Below, one piece after another: positions 23,295 to 36,900 of a DNA stretch of 64,000 nt. Source of the DNA: Macrosoma leucophasiata (Eukaryota > Arthropoda > Insecta > Lepidoptera > Hedylidae); assembly GCA_036365455.1 (NCBI GenBank), contig JAWQUS010000010.1, positions 17,780,501 to 17,844,500 of the forward strand, in the 5' to 3' direction. The notes under the pieces are model-generated. The model did no database searches and had not been told where the DNA came from. It saw nothing but the letters and a program-made list of their open reading frames with translations. Made by a program: the position numbers and the translations under genes. How positions within the stretch are numbered: position 1 is the first letter of the stretch; the number at the start of each line of letters is the position of its first letter.

Positions 23295-23404
23295 GCAGTC
23301 TCAGTATCAACTTAAACTGTCATATTCAACGGACTGGTAGTTACATACGGTTGCTGGTATAGAAATCCGGCATAAGCAGGGTTGGAGAATCAAATGTAGT
23401 GGAA

Positions 23405-23446
23405 ATTTTCAAGAGGCAAGTTGCGCATACGCCGCCGGCATAGCAA
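23405..23446 (+). repeat. 42-bp direct repeat, copy 1
   Basis: ATTTTCAAGAGGCAAGTTGC through GCCGCCGGCATAGCAA recurs at 24001-24042 with one base change (TTGCGCA versus TTGCACA). The flanks differ. Probably a fragment of an unrecognised mobile element. Confidence 0.85.
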
Positions 23447-24000
23447 AGAGTCGGTGCGTTTGATGCGATGAATCACAGTTGTGCCATGACATACCCGATG
23501 CTGTCCTGGCCACAACCAGATTTTTTTTCCGTCTAACAACTCTTTCTTTTGTATCGGCTTTTTGTTGCGTAATGTACGGTATCAAATGATATATCAAATC
23601 TTTAGTTTCGAGGTTACCTTGTTTCTTTTTTTAGTAATGCACTGTAGTTGTTTGAAGGTTTTAGCTGCTCATAGATTTTAAAACGAAAACGTCATACAAT
23701 GAGACTTCTTGTGTTTTTTTTATTTTGAGTGACATCGTAGGTCTGTATTGTATTGGTAAGTAATTGAGCAGCAGTATATTACAAACATAAATATACTAAC
23801 ATTCAGATATCTTCTTTTACATACATCGGTTCTGCTACGTGTGCACCTACATAATGGAAAGTAAACACAATACGTATGGGATGGCAATAGCAAAATATTT
23901 AGGAACAGATAGATTAGGTAATGCAGTGATGCCTAGGTACCTGTATCATTAAATTTGCTTATAAAAGCTCTATTAACAATATATCATTAGGTATGCGTAT

Positions 24001-24042
24001 ATTTTCAAGAGGCAAGTTGCACATACGCCGCCGGCATAGCAA
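24001..24042 (+). repeat. 42-bp direct repeat, copy 2
   Basis: Second copy, 596 bp downstream of the first, differing at one position. A short Rep-A 3' fragment (GATTAGGTAATGCAGTGATG) lies about 85 bp before it. Confidence 0.85.
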
Positions 24043-27000
24043 TACCCATAATAATCATAATATTTAGATATAGATATACATACCTCCTACTACTTTGATC
24101 TGTCAAAAAAAATCGTAGAATTTCTTAATTAATTGATAAATTCAACATTCCTTCAAACAAATAACAAGCTTAAGATGTTACTTCCTTCCTTACTCGGAAA
24201 TGAACGAGAGCCATTGATAGCTTTTTGAACAATGAAAATTTATTAAAATGCAATAACAATAAAATTCGTGTCCGGACATTAGTGATGTTAAATTATTCTC
24301 GAAACGCCACTTAATGAGAAGTGATGGGTTCGTAAGAAAATAAAAATACAATGTACCCACCCCGGGTTCCAACGAGACTTGTCCATTGCGTATGCGTGGC
24401 GCATACACTTAAAATTACATGTCCTGTATGCAAACAAATTCCTTTCACGGCAATACTACAACAGAAGAAATTGGTCATCTATTTAATATTGCTGTAGGTA
24501 TGTATGTGAAATTATTCGCACACAATTTTACTTTCATCGGCACTGACGCCACAGAAGATAAACGATTTTTTAAAATTCAAATCGTTTCTTGTTGACACCA
24601 TAACAGATTTAAAATTACCATACTAACTATTCTCTATTATATCATATATCTGTCCACGTGAATAAACAAACGAAACCGTCGATCCATTATAAACCTGTTT
24701 ATGCGCGCCAATTCATGAGACAATCGCCACTGCCCGCTGTTTAACCGTCGCTCGATTCATCTTTATTAAGCCACACGTATTTAAATATGTGGCCACGAGC
24801 CACGCTTCGGGCGGATCTACTAGTTCACTAGACAGAGTTGAGAACCCTCAAACGAAATCTGTATTGCGAACGCCGAACTCTATCTAGGTAGAGTCGTAAG
24901 ATGTTGAAAATTTACAAGCAAATTGCATCTGTTTAGGTAGGTATGTAAGCTCTACGTATTATTTCATATCAGCTCAGACTTCAGACATTCGTATTTTTGC
25001 TGGCTTATCAGCAGATTTGTCGACCGATAAAACGATTAAAGTAAATTCGCTCAGCGTGTGAAACTCATGGCCCACGCATTGGTTTTATAGAAAGTTCATA
25101 AACTCTCCGATCGCCAGCTATAAATTACTTCGAGACACCCACGACGTTCCACTCAACTATTCGAGGCCTAATCCGAGGCTTAACGGCTCCTGTCGCCTCG
25201 AAAATCGACTTGACGTGCGTATTCGTGGAATGCTCGAGTCACAATTAGGTCTGGATTAGTGTTGTACACTTTATGTATGCAGGAAAAGTACACTGGTACT
25301 CAGGAGCGATATAACCATAAAAGAAAATGTCTATTTGATGTATACCTAATTTTATAATTTGAAAAATAGAGAATATTTCTTTAAGTCTTATAAAATGAAG
25401 CTCCTTCTTTAAATATTGTTATATTATTTTTTAAATTATACAACCCCGTAATTTCTGACACAGAGAAAAAAAAAACACAAGTGGTATAATGCATCTGCAT
25501 AAAAAATTCGACATTTTATGTGAACTGCATAGAAATATAAATAAATCTACCTTGAATGTGTACTGCTTGTTTGCCACATTTTGGCCACATTCACAGTAGT
25601 AAAAAGTAAGACCTATCGTATTTCGATGCAATTTAAGTATACGTCGCTATACATTTAAATTATTTATCCTTATTTCGCGAAATATTAGTCAGTCATTGTG
25701 ACACGGCGTGGATTTTCCACGAAAACACTTCACACTTTCAACGTCAAACCCGGATATTAAACGTGAGGTTAGCATCGATCGCGCCCGGCCGGTCCGCTGG
25801 ACTCTTCCGTCGGCTCTAGTTGTTATTCCCTACGTCGGCTGTCACACGCCACTCGGTAGCACTCACCCGTAATAATAAGAATCGTAATATAAAAGTATTA
25901 TAATCCAATCAGAAGGTAACGCGAGGTGTGACCGCCCGTGAGCTCGATTTACCATTCGGGACGCGATCGTGTCGCTCGTAAAACATTTTTTGATTGTACT
26001 CGTACAAGTACAACACTTATGAGAAGAAGGACACCGTATTGAAACGGCTCTTAATGGCGTTACAGACTGTTATATAAATACACAAATGTGAGACGACACC
26101 TTGTGTGGCGCAATACGATTGCGAGGAGCTTCTACGTAAGTTCTTTGTTTTACACGTAAAAAGTTACACTCGACTCTATAATTTCTAACACATGACGTTA
26201 TCGGATTATAGTTAAGCGGACTATAAACGCGGCAGTTATATGAATGAGATTATAATAAATTATACTTTAACTGAATAAGTTTACAGTTGATATTTGTGTG
26301 TATGCATCGACGGTAATTATTTTGACAGATAGTTTATAAGTGCAAGTGTTGCAGTTTGAAGTATTTCATCCGATATAAGTGGGGTAATTTGCATCCTTTT
26401 TTTAATAAGGCTGCATTGCATTCCACGTACAGTAAAATCCTACTTAATTGGTGTGCGAATATTTTTAATAACCTGTACAGCTACGGTTGAAAGAATCCGA
26501 CGAGATTATGCCATAAACCGATTATAATGATTCAATTAATTAATAAACTGGGCATTATAAGCTTTTTATATCTATATTTCAATTTAAGTACATGTTCATA
26601 CGTTTCAATTTACAAGCTGAATTGAGATTGCCGCATTTTTTATAGTTCTTAAAGAACTGTTGATTTCATTCTATGAATCAAAGATTGATCACTAGCAACT
26701 ACTGATATGTATAAATAAATAGTCGATTATGAATACAAATATATTTTGCCTAAATTGCACACTTCCCACGCTATAAATGTTTAAATTTAAATAAATTAAG
26801 TACTATATATTGATTCGGTAACAAACTACAATTTGATGTACCCAATTATGGATGCATGACAATATTCGTATGCAAATTAGTACGTACTCGTCACAAATAG
26901 AGTAGTCAACGGTTGAAAATGTGATATAACAATAAAAAGTAATTATTGTTAACGAGCTATGTTTTGGTCACTCTGTTGGACGGTTTTAAATATCGGAGAA

Positions 27001-30000
27001 AGGTATTACCAATGTAACGCGAGTGGAGCGTCGAGCGTTACGTCGGTAGGCACCTAAAATACTCGGTGTCGATACGACGATCAATAATTTAAAATTAATT
27101 CGGCGTGCGAACGACGAGATCCGATATACGATACTGACGCCTACATTTATCATTCGCTAACACGTCGGACATTTCACAGAGTGCGCGGGACACGCGAATG
27201 TGCGCTCTAGTAGACAGACACAAGGGATACGCGACATCCGATGATCGAGCACGTAATGATCCGCGAGGGGAACAAAGGATAACACGTCTTAAGACAAGAC
27301 GGGGAAGGGATATGTTGGCATGCGGGGAGGTGTAAAGGTAGCAATACACGCGCTGGCACGCCGCTCGCATTCGGATGCGGCTGGTAAGAGCGTGTGCAAA
27401 ATCGCGGTAGACTGGACGACGCTGTCCGCGTGACCTTGACGCCCACTGGGAAACTTCTCACGATGCCTCCTCCACTTTCCTGTTTGATGCTTTGTAAGTT
27501 TGTACTTACAAGTGAAATTAAGATAGTGACATGCCACGGAACTGGTCCCCATGTGAAATCCCGCATTTTAATGAAGCAAGAAAGCGGATATCACCGTGTT
27601 AAACTTAATTGCTGAAATCTTTAGCAGTTAATTTAACCACTCAAAACTAGTGTTATGATAGGCACTACGGGAGAAAAAACTTGTCTAAAATTTAGCGCCT
27701 TTATGTTTAATATAACGATAAACGTATGCATAAAATATAAGCAATTACATAATTGTAACAGCTACCGGAAGACGCCCCGCAAAGCAGAATGTACAATTGC
27801 AGGCATTTGGATGTATTACGAGGCAGTTACGGAGCAGAAAGCCGAAAGGGGCAATTTTCGCCGCAAGCCAAGAATATGAAAGGAGGGTTCCCGATTTCGA
27901 TGTAACCACGCCTTAATGTTTTATATAACTTGGCAAGGGGCGGGATGCATTATTGCCGATTAAAATTATGCTGCTTAACTTCTAAATGTGTAAGTCATTA
28001 CGATCAATGGAACTTTGGAAGATACTTTCAGGATAACGTAGCAATATTTTTCACATTAGGTATATGGTTTTACTGTCTGGATTTCGGCTTATCGTAGATT
28101 ATATATAATAAAAAAAGATAATTAACAAGTGACAATGTAGTTTTCATCTTTATTAATACTCGTAGTAATGGCTCCTCCAATAAAAGAACTTTCATTTGCA
28201 ACGTAAATTTAGATGCTGCCTTAGGCAGTCCTAAAATCTTTTTGGTAACCTGTGACGCTTGGACATTCGTAGGTGGCTCGTCTCACTAGTTTCCTTCACC
28301 GGGCAATTGGCCAGCGTATAGGGCTCTCTGTCCAAAAGCCCAGCACCCGTAATTCCAAAATCATCTGTAGGTATAGTAGGTGACTGTAATATATTATGAT
28401 ATGAATTTATACTATTTATGAATATAATACCATAATGTAATGTTTTAGGTAATTAGTACTATTTGAGACACATTCATTTTCCATAATATTATGTTATTAC
28501 AATTCAACTTCCTTATATCGTGGCTGTAGTCACTTGGCCAGTAGCAGTCAATTGAAGTAGCATATTCGGTTTTAGTTCAAGACACCATTTCACCATTTTA
28601 AAATACAAGCGCCCCCTAAAATTACCCAAATTAGCATTGCGCATAAAAACATCGTGCGAACCCCATACAGTAAAACCGTTACAGTGAGTAAACAACGTAT
28701 GTATCGTCAGTTTTAACAACACTTGCAGTGCCCTGTGGCGCGGCGTGATGATAAGATCTGACGCTGCATCTGCCGAGGGTTGGAAGGATACATGAGGCAG
28801 GGGTTCAATTCCGGTGTTTTGTTTCGGAGCCGGCTGTGAGAACGCTACTGGGAATGCCTTGATTGGTTTATGATTTGATTACTTAGCTCATTTCCCCGGC
28901 AATTAGACCCAGTATTACTCTAACGTTCGTTTCTCCTAACAAACGTAGACTCCAAGATTGTTCTCTGTAGGTCATCCGTTCATAATGTATGCATGTATTC
29001 ATACAACCAGAGATAACGAACTAAATGAGATCCCTAATTCAATTTCCGTTGTATTTATTGCCTTATGTGGAGTTTTTGTTTTCTATTAACCCCGCGTCTA
29101 CACGAAATCCCTATACAATCAAGGCTTAGTGGCACACAAACGACGTATCTAGCACAATGGCCGAAACTTGCAGCCCTCTAATGAATAAAAAGCGCCTGTA
29201 GTCGGCCGGTACCACGGTACGTTTGGCGAAAGTCGGGCGCGATCGTTTTTCAGTTGGCTTTATTGAATCGTAGCACCGGTGTCGCCGATTTGAGGGAGCG
29301 TGGTAGTGGGCAGGTAGGGCATGTGGCGAGATGGTGCGATAACAGGAATTATTCATACGCGCGTTATCGGTCCGCCATCGCTGGTGCTATTGTGAGCGGG
29401 CGAGGGGTGGCTGCCGGTTGTCGCGGACGCTGTCAAAACGTTGTTGTGTATACGCGGCCTAATATGACGCGGGCCCGGACTGATTATTGTTTTATTCCGT
29501 GTCGGTTGCCATAATGACCTGAATGATCGATTTTATATGTCATTATCCATCGAAACTACTTTGCTATCCCATATGATTGCGATTCGATTAATAAGTGATG
29601 GTCCGATCGAAACTGGCGTCAGACACGTCCGAAACGAATAAAATCAACTCCAATAAAACTGGTAGTAGAATTTATCCTACTGATAAATTCTACTACCAGT
29701 TTTATTAAGTACCTACAGTTTTACACTGTCGAGGATATCGAAGGCATAAGATCATTTTAGATTTTTGTATAGTTTGGATCAAATTACGTAATTTCTATGG
29801 TTAGGTTAGGCCTTCAGTATTTTAACATGGACATGATTTGTAATTTGGTGACAATCAAATTCAATAACATAACGACTTTTACAAAAATGGATGATTGATA
29901 GCGCCATAAAACAATTCTAATATCTCAAATCTGAACGTAATTCAATACCTTCTGTTGAAATCCATACTTATATACCAAATTATTTGAATATGATTATGAA

Positions 30001-30209
30001 AATAACTTTTGTTATGTCATGGAATTTATATATGATGCAGCGAATAGTATTAAAATATTAATGAAACAATAAAAAACGAAAGACAGAAAAAAACTTCGCA
30101 ATTTAAATAATCTTATATAAATAAAAAAAAAAACATTATCGTACTTGTCTTGAAAACTGTAATTATGGGTCCTGATTTGTTCTACTTTCTGTACTTTCGG
30201 CACTGTATG
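24043..30209. other. Intron 1, repeat-poor stretch, no gene seen
   Basis: Few recognisable repeats compared with the first 24 kb. GC-richer patches lie at about 25690-26120, 27000-27560 and 29100-29520. Open frames in the last two (for example 27394-27615 and 29254-29514, +) overlap frames on the other strand and show no domain. These patches are candidates for intronic regulatory DNA by position and lack of repeats only. Confidence 0.45.
29652..29706. repeat. Perfect 24-bp inverted repeat with a 7-nt loop
   Basis: Arms 29652-29675 and 29683-29706 are exact reverse complements around CCTACTG. The arms contain AACTGGTAGTAGAATTTAT. Stem length resembles a short miRNA hairpin, but perfect pairing without bulges is atypical of one. 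Confidence 0.92.
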
Positions 30210-33200
30210 CTTTTACTTCTACCTACCCCTTCCGAGATACAGGCGTGAAATTACCAATTCACTGGTCGACCTCCATCCAAACTGAAATTCTGGATACACT
30301 ATTGTACAGACAATATTCTGTTAATCAGAACCATTAAAATCTGTATGCAATTAATTGAGTTTTATTCACAGTAAGTTCATTCCCCTAAAAAGTTCGTGAC
30401 TAGAACGCAGTACGGGTGCCCTTGTGATAAGAATCAACTTGATAATCATCTGCGATCGACACCTGGGTCGTCAATGCGGGTCTTTCTATAGTCCGTCTAT
30501 AGGTACCTTTAGCGTAGCGAATCTGGTGGTACCTGCATTTTTATATTAAGTAATTACATGTTCAATATTTGATCGATACTTAAATTAGACATATTTACTT
30601 GTTAAATTTGTTGGTTTATTTGCGCTTAAATAATAAAAAAGATATACAATACCATGACAATTGATTGAAAAAGTGTTTAAAGGGAGGTTGATCTTTTAAT
30701 TAAAATGTTAAAAGACCAGCAGCAGTTTCTGCGGAGAAGGTACCACCGTTCTGGATTCCTAATAGTTCTTATTAAGTAGTAATGGCTCATTTTCTGCGGC
30801 AAAACATCTTGTGCCTCATGTGTTTACAAGTCTACATTGTAGAATAATCATCAAAATAAATGTATTTGTTCGGCAATTCTCCGACATTCTTAAATAATTA
30901 TTTCCCCACTAATTCAATCGGAATAAAGAGTGGTAAGGTCAAGTACTATTTAGAAGCAAATTCTAGGTCGTATTTTTGCATGCATTTTGTATCTACGCCT
31001 AATCTTTCTGCAACATACAAAGTATAAAGACGGTCTCCAAAAAATCATATCATGAAAAGAAAAGATTAACAACTTTACATCCACCATTCCAGGTTCGCAG
31101 CAAGTTGACTGTAACCAACCATTAACTACCCGCAGAGCACTACGGGTATCACAATCGCACCCTGCCCAGGGTAGTACACGTAGGGATGCCCCCCTCAGAG
31201 AATCCGCCAATCGTCGACAACTCCAATAGATATCATTATATTATTACCATGGCCACCCTTGCAATCAAATGTACGACGTACATATGTTTGCTTTCACTTT
31301 TATAAATAATAATTGTTGAGTAGTTTGTAAAATTGAAAGGGGAGTGAGCTGTCGCCTATTCAATGAATACATATGGAAAATGTTGGTAACATCTGTCCTC
31401 ATATGCTTACTTGGCTTTGGATTTAGCATTTTGTAATCCAGGTTCAGTTGGTTGGCTGTTGCTATCAAATCCTTTACGTTTTTTTCTCTATTTGTTTTTA
31501 AACTATTTGCCACTTTATGTTGGTATGTATTTGTATCACTTTTTCATAATACTATGATTTGTGGTTTGTTAAAATTCAAGTGTAGGTATTAAGATATCAG
31601 ACTTTAAAAATTCGTAAAATAAATAGTCCGAACTCTTAGTGCCGATTATCTATAAAAATTGACGTAGGTATTAATAAGCGTATTGATTTATTTATGGTAT
31701 TTAAATGTACCTACTTACCTGTTAGTATGTAGAGCTAAAAATAAATTAAATACATCGGGCAGCGGGTTTTTCGCATTACTACCGAATTATGAATGAAAGC
31801 ATGTTAAAATATCTGCATATCCTTTGGAGAAATGTAAGTGATAAGTTATATACTCGTATATTGGAAGTGAGCTTAACAATTTGCACAATCTTACGTTAAC
31901 AATGCAAAAACAGCAACAGTGTTTTGGTCCAGCTTTATCTAAAATTCGTTTAATAAAGCAAACAAATCATTGCAGTACATCATCAGAACTGACATAGCTA
32001 CATGAGTATTTAATTAATGAAATTTCCAGTTGGCCCACTATTTTAATTGGCCGTTGTTGTGACATGGCTTTTGTAATATTTCGGAAAAGCCGTGCCTTTG
32101 TTCACGGACGCGGCGACTGTGAGCATTATATTGTGTGTTCAAATACGCATTAAACCTCGGTATTCATGTTTACAATTTTTGTAGATGAAGATGTCGTGTG
32201 AAAGAGCTGTTGTTATATTCAAATGATATTAATTTGGGTTGCGCGGGCGGGGTAACGGAACGCCTCCAAATTGTCAGTCCTAATGATGGCTAGTTCGGAT
32301 AATGCTATCGAGAGATCTTGTCGCGCTTATGGACACTTAAGAACTGGTATGGTTTATACACTGGTAGTTAGGGATAATAGACTGATACATCAAATTCTTG
32401 TAGTGTAGTTGTACCTACTAGTAGGTAATAATTTTTGACGCGTTGGCCGATATGCTTTAGGTGAGACAATTTCTGAGAAATTTTCTCGAGTGTACTTAAA
32501 CTTTTTGGAAATCATCTATATAAAACCAAAGTTTTAATGTCATATGCATTGTCACGCCTAAGATATTGAGTTGAGATCTTTACTTCTGTAGGTAGATGAT
32601 TAGTTAGATTCTGAAGGTGAGTAGATGAGTTGTAAGTACCCAGAACACGACAGTGCTGAACAATAAAATTTTGCGTCAGATTAGGTGATGAAGTGCACTC
32701 TTGTACTTTCTCTGGCATTCTAACACCTTTAAAAATGTACAACTGTGTGTTGTGATTGTATACAAATCAAGGAACCGGTAGGGTGTGGGTACTATGGTTA
32801 ACATGTTAGGTTAGAGGTTTAGAGTTAAATACAATTATAGGACTATATAATAATCGTAGGACTAATTATACGTAGCATTATTTATTATTAAACTTGTGCC
32901 TGAATATTTTTACTTTAATCAGCATAAATATTGCAATCTGCAAGATATAATTTCGTATACAGTAATACGAAAGGAATAAAAAATATCAGTATATTAATGG
33001 TCTCGTTAGCGCATTAATTATAAGAATGAAGTAATTACTTAGCATTTTTTAAGGTTTGTTTATGTTGAATTGTATGTAATTCGAATAAGTTTTATGAAAT
33101 AAAGATTATAAAAATTACATTCATGAGATACTACCTGCGCGACTTCGCCATAGACTTCAATAATAAATAAACCACTTAAAAAATAAACCAATTATATTTT

Positions 33201-33406
33201 AATATTAGATATCACTTTTAGGTTATAAAGCTTAAGTGAGTTAGGTTAAGGGTTGGTATTCATTGTTCGATTTCATTTTAATGTAGGTATAGCCCCGTAA
33301 AAACTATGAAGTACCTACTAGTAATAGCGTAATGTTAATGATACGCTATCTACATATCTAAATAAATAAATATAATGTTATAATAGTCATGAACATTTTG
33401 GTGCAG
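30210..33406. other. Intron 1, 3' end, no gene seen
   Basis: A T2 tail fragment (CTACCCCTTCCGAGATACAG) lies at about 30218-30250 and a degraded Rep-A piece (ACAGTGCTGAACAATA) at about 32630-32735. Otherwise AT-rich and unassigned. The last 20 bp lead into the 33407 acceptor (ATTTTGGTGCAG). Confidence 0.5.
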
Positions 33407-33940
33407 GTCGGTCGCTGAGCGGGAGCAGCGGGCAGGTGTGCAGGCCGCATTTCCATACGCCGCTGCACCCGTGGCTGGACTCGAAGGCGCTGGGCGGCGG
33501 CGCGTGGGGCGGCGGCTTCCAGCAGGACACCGCGCCCGCCGATAAGCCCCTCTCGCCCGCCCAGCACCACCATCCCCACCCCCTCTTCTCCTTCCCCCCC
33601 ACGCCGCCCAAGGATTCCACGCCAGACTCCGTGGCCGCGGCCGCCCTCGGCCAGCAGGACTACCAGGCCGCCGTCGCCCACGCTACCGCCATGAGCGTCG
33701 CCTTCATGCAGCAGCAGGAGTTGCCGCTCTGCGGCGACGTCAAGCCCATGATGGGCGCCCCTCCCTCCAAGCAACGCGAAGGTGCGCAGCCGGACTCATG
33801 CCCCCAGGAGAGTCAGCCCTCTGGGGAATACAACGCCCAATACAACGCCGCCGGCGGCGACTACTACAACTACCAGGGCAAGGGGTATAGTGGGCAGCAG
33901 CAGAGTAAACCACGGCCAAACAAGACGCGAACGAGCGCCG
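33407..33940 (+). CDS. pnr: GATA transcription factor (Pannier / BmGATA-beta class), second coding exon
   Basis: Acceptor GGTGCAG, donor GTGAGT. It encodes residues 82-259 plus one base. Visible blocks are SGQVCRPHFHTPLHPWLDSK, a Gly-rich run, a Pro/His stretch (SPAQHHHPHPLFSFPPTPPK, then DSTPDS), a Gln/Ala segment and a basic end (KPRPNKTRTSA). FPPTPPKDSTPD-like motifs are a recognised mark of Pannier-type insect factors. The region before the fingers probably serves activation or cofactor contact. The exon is strikingly GC-rich against AT-rich introns, which produces long false frames on the minus strand. In-frame Met codons at 33691 (MSVAF) and 33706 could start a shorter isoform from an internal promoter. 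Open reading continues past the donor, but the GTGAGT site and the phase fit to 45495 argue for splicing. Confidence 0.92.
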
Positions 33941-36900
33941 GTGAGTCCGCGGGGACCGACGCACTGCACTGCTCAGCTCGCACCGCACACGAGACATTGT
34001 TATCGCTTATCCGATCAATTCACTCATATTTTATAAGATTCTATTGAGCAATCGTGGTTAAAGCACATCTAAGTAAAGCCATTTCTAAGCCAAGGCATGT
34101 GGAAATTAATTGATAATCGGTGCATAAATCAAAAGCCTTAAATAGCTTGTGCAGATACCGAATCGACGTTACGTGCCACTGCAATTAGAATCTCGGTGCA
34201 GATCGTCTCATCGACAATGCGATTTATTAAATCGATAGCAAACCGAGTTTAATATTTCATTCGATACCAAATTGTATTGTAATAGATGTGGTCGGATAAG
34301 CGTAACCTTGCACCGGGGGTTGCTACACGTCCGATCGGCTTAAAATTCCGTCTCACTAACGCTTTCATACTAACCGCTAATTAATCGGTGAAGGTGTAAC
34401 TAACAGTCAGATTTCTTACAGTTGGTGATGGTACTTGCTGATATCTATCATAGCTTCCTCAACACATAATAGTAAGAGGGTCCGTACCTATACGTCAGTG
34501 AAATACAATTACAATTAACGCATTTGTAATAAGCCGTAACGATACGATAAGAATTATTACAGATTTTATAGGTATTGTCGTAATTTGTTTACACGATCGC
34601 AGTTTTCTTAGAATCTCTTCTAGAAATTACTAAAAAAATCCTTTGACACTTTTCAATGTATTTGATTCTGTGGTCTCCTGCTTCCGTGACAGAAAATATG
34701 GAGCTGTAGGAATATTATGAAAAAAATGATGAAATTAATAACCTTATATCAGTAAGCCCCAGGAACAGAATGCTGGTGCGTTTTCTAATTAAGTTATAGA
34801 CACATAATCTTAGAAACTACGGGGACCTAGTATAAAATTAGTTTGCAAGACTAAATAATTGTTATATTCTATTCAACCGTCTCTATTTAAAATTCAATGG
34901 GACGCCCGAGTTAGCCTTCGTATCGTTCACATCCGTTTGATATCAATACCGATTAAATGAGATAACAGAATTACAATTACAATAAAGTTGTGAAAGGTGT
35001 TTCGTTTTTGCTATATTCTAAACAAACATCTGATTGTTGGCACCGGTCACAAGCGTCTTACACGAAGTTTCTAATTTACCTACTCATTGAGCTTGTAAGC
35101 TGCGCATGGGCAGCTTTCATTGTTCGCCGTACTTGTACATGTGAACTGAGCCCAACTGTTTCTACTAAACGAGCGCAGTTTCTCATTACCTAATTGCGTC
35201 GCGCTATTGTTTTTACGTGGGTAATTAAATAAATGCACTTAAGTGGATTTCTATTTAATTTTCAAGACAATTTTCGAAATTTGAATATGAATCGCGTTAG
35301 CACGTAATTTTATGCTGTTGTTAAAGTGAATGTATGACCTCTTCGAGGCTTTTGATATTAAATTGCGTTTAAGGAATCATAAATCTGGATTACCTGATGC
35401 AAGACCGTTTTGAAATATTTGCATCGAGACAAAAGGTAACCTCAATACCTTATCGCTAGTCGATGCAAGTGAGAATTTTGTTATATATTTAACAGAATTT
35501 TAATAATCTGCGTCACGAATATAAGGTAATCTAAAACCTAGGTAATATATTAAAGCTACATGCCAAGTAAACGCTAAAGTTGGATATACAATTAAAACTT
35601 AGATACAGTTTATATTGTTCGACTGACCTTTAGTATAAATGTGACTATTGTTCCCTGCCGACAATTGGATGCGGAGTTTTCGCAATACCACCCGAACATA
35701 CACTTTATTATGACGAATGTTGAGTGTTGTATATTACACAGAATTACTCAACATAATTGTATTACAGTGCGAAGCGGCCGCTTTATTTTATACATAAATA
35801 TGTAATTATAAATCTCATAGTTGTTAAGCTTTGACAATGGACGGGAACAAAAAAGCGGTCGGCTATTGTCTCTCATTACGTGCTGAATTTGCATTATGTA
35901 GAGTCACTGTTAATGCGGACTAACATTGAATTGAGTCGCTGCAATTATGTTTATTCAATATTTTGTGAAATTTAAACTAAATTAGCATGTTTCGATCTCA
36001 CGGACGCGGCTACATCTAATCTAGTTTGATTTCTCAGGGGATAAATAGAAGCGTAGTGAAAAACTGTTAAGTCGCGACGTTAATTGCTCTGTAAAAACTG
36101 TACAGAGCAATGTGAGAGGGGTTGTCAAAGCGTCTGTTAGATCGCAGATTAGAATGCTTGTGAAGGCGATAGTATTCGCATATCATACGGAAACGCAGAT
36201 ACCGATGCTTGGTGTGAACGCTTTTTGTTGTTTGATTGATACGTTAACGAGACAAATGAGATTACCGCTAATTAATCATTAACGCCTTGATTTAATGCTT
36301 TTTTAAATCGGAATTGATACTTTTATGAATTGACATCATTCATCGCGTTTATCGGAATAAATTTGCTCATGCACAGTTCAGATTTTATAAAAAATCCGTT
36401 AAGGCACCGTAATGCTATTTTAAAAACCGTTTTAATTGGTATTATTTATACGTCGTAAGTATTATTATTTTTATTTTTACTATTTTTTTTACGTATTCGC
36501 GAACTTTTTATGTCGAACTGTAATGATACATTACAGTTCGACATAAAAAGTTCGCGAATACGTAAAAAAATATTAAGCAATACTTTAAATTTGTAAAACT
36601 TTTCTTATGGATATATTAATTGGTACTTTTTACACATTATAAAAAGATAAATTATAAGAATTTTCCTTAAACGTTCGACTAATGAACTAACATGCAGTTA
36701 ATTAATGGCAATGGATTATTGTTTTTACAACTATGCCGTAATTAATGACCAATTTATTACTTAAGATAGGAAAGTAGGCACTCGGACGATGCTCACAATT
36801 CATGGAACGTGTGGAACTTAGCGTCTGCAATAGTTATTACTTCTTCCGTACATCATTTAGAGATATAATAACTTTCGCGTACAAGTGTTTAACCGATCTC

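Larger units (their letters stand above)
3071..33406 (+). other. Intron 1 of the GATA gene (about 30.3 kb)
   Basis: It begins GTAAGA after exon 1 and ends GGTGCAG before 33407. The phase is 1 on both sides. The content is repeats plus unassigned AT-rich sequence, described in separate entries. No other convincing coding region was seen on either strand. Length and content fit a developmental regulator with intronic enhancers, but that is inference. Confidence 0.75.

Noticed and set aside
27095..27566. Cluster of overlapping minus-strand frames of 87-119 codons
   Set aside because: Mutually overlapping frames in a GC-richer patch with no recognised domain or splice support.
29254..29514. 86-codon frame, Arg- and Gly-rich
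   Set aside because: Lies in a GC-rich intronic patch with an overlapping minus-strand frame. No splice signals or domain.
33358..33774. 138-codon open frame on the minus strand over exon 2
   Set aside because: It is the antisense shadow of the GC-rich coding exon. The + strand frame has correct splice sites and joins the GATA finger.
33941..34047. Read-through of exon 2 past 33940 to a stop at 34047
   Set aside because: A consensus GTGAGT lies at 33941 and the phase there fits the finger exon exactly. The added residues look random.
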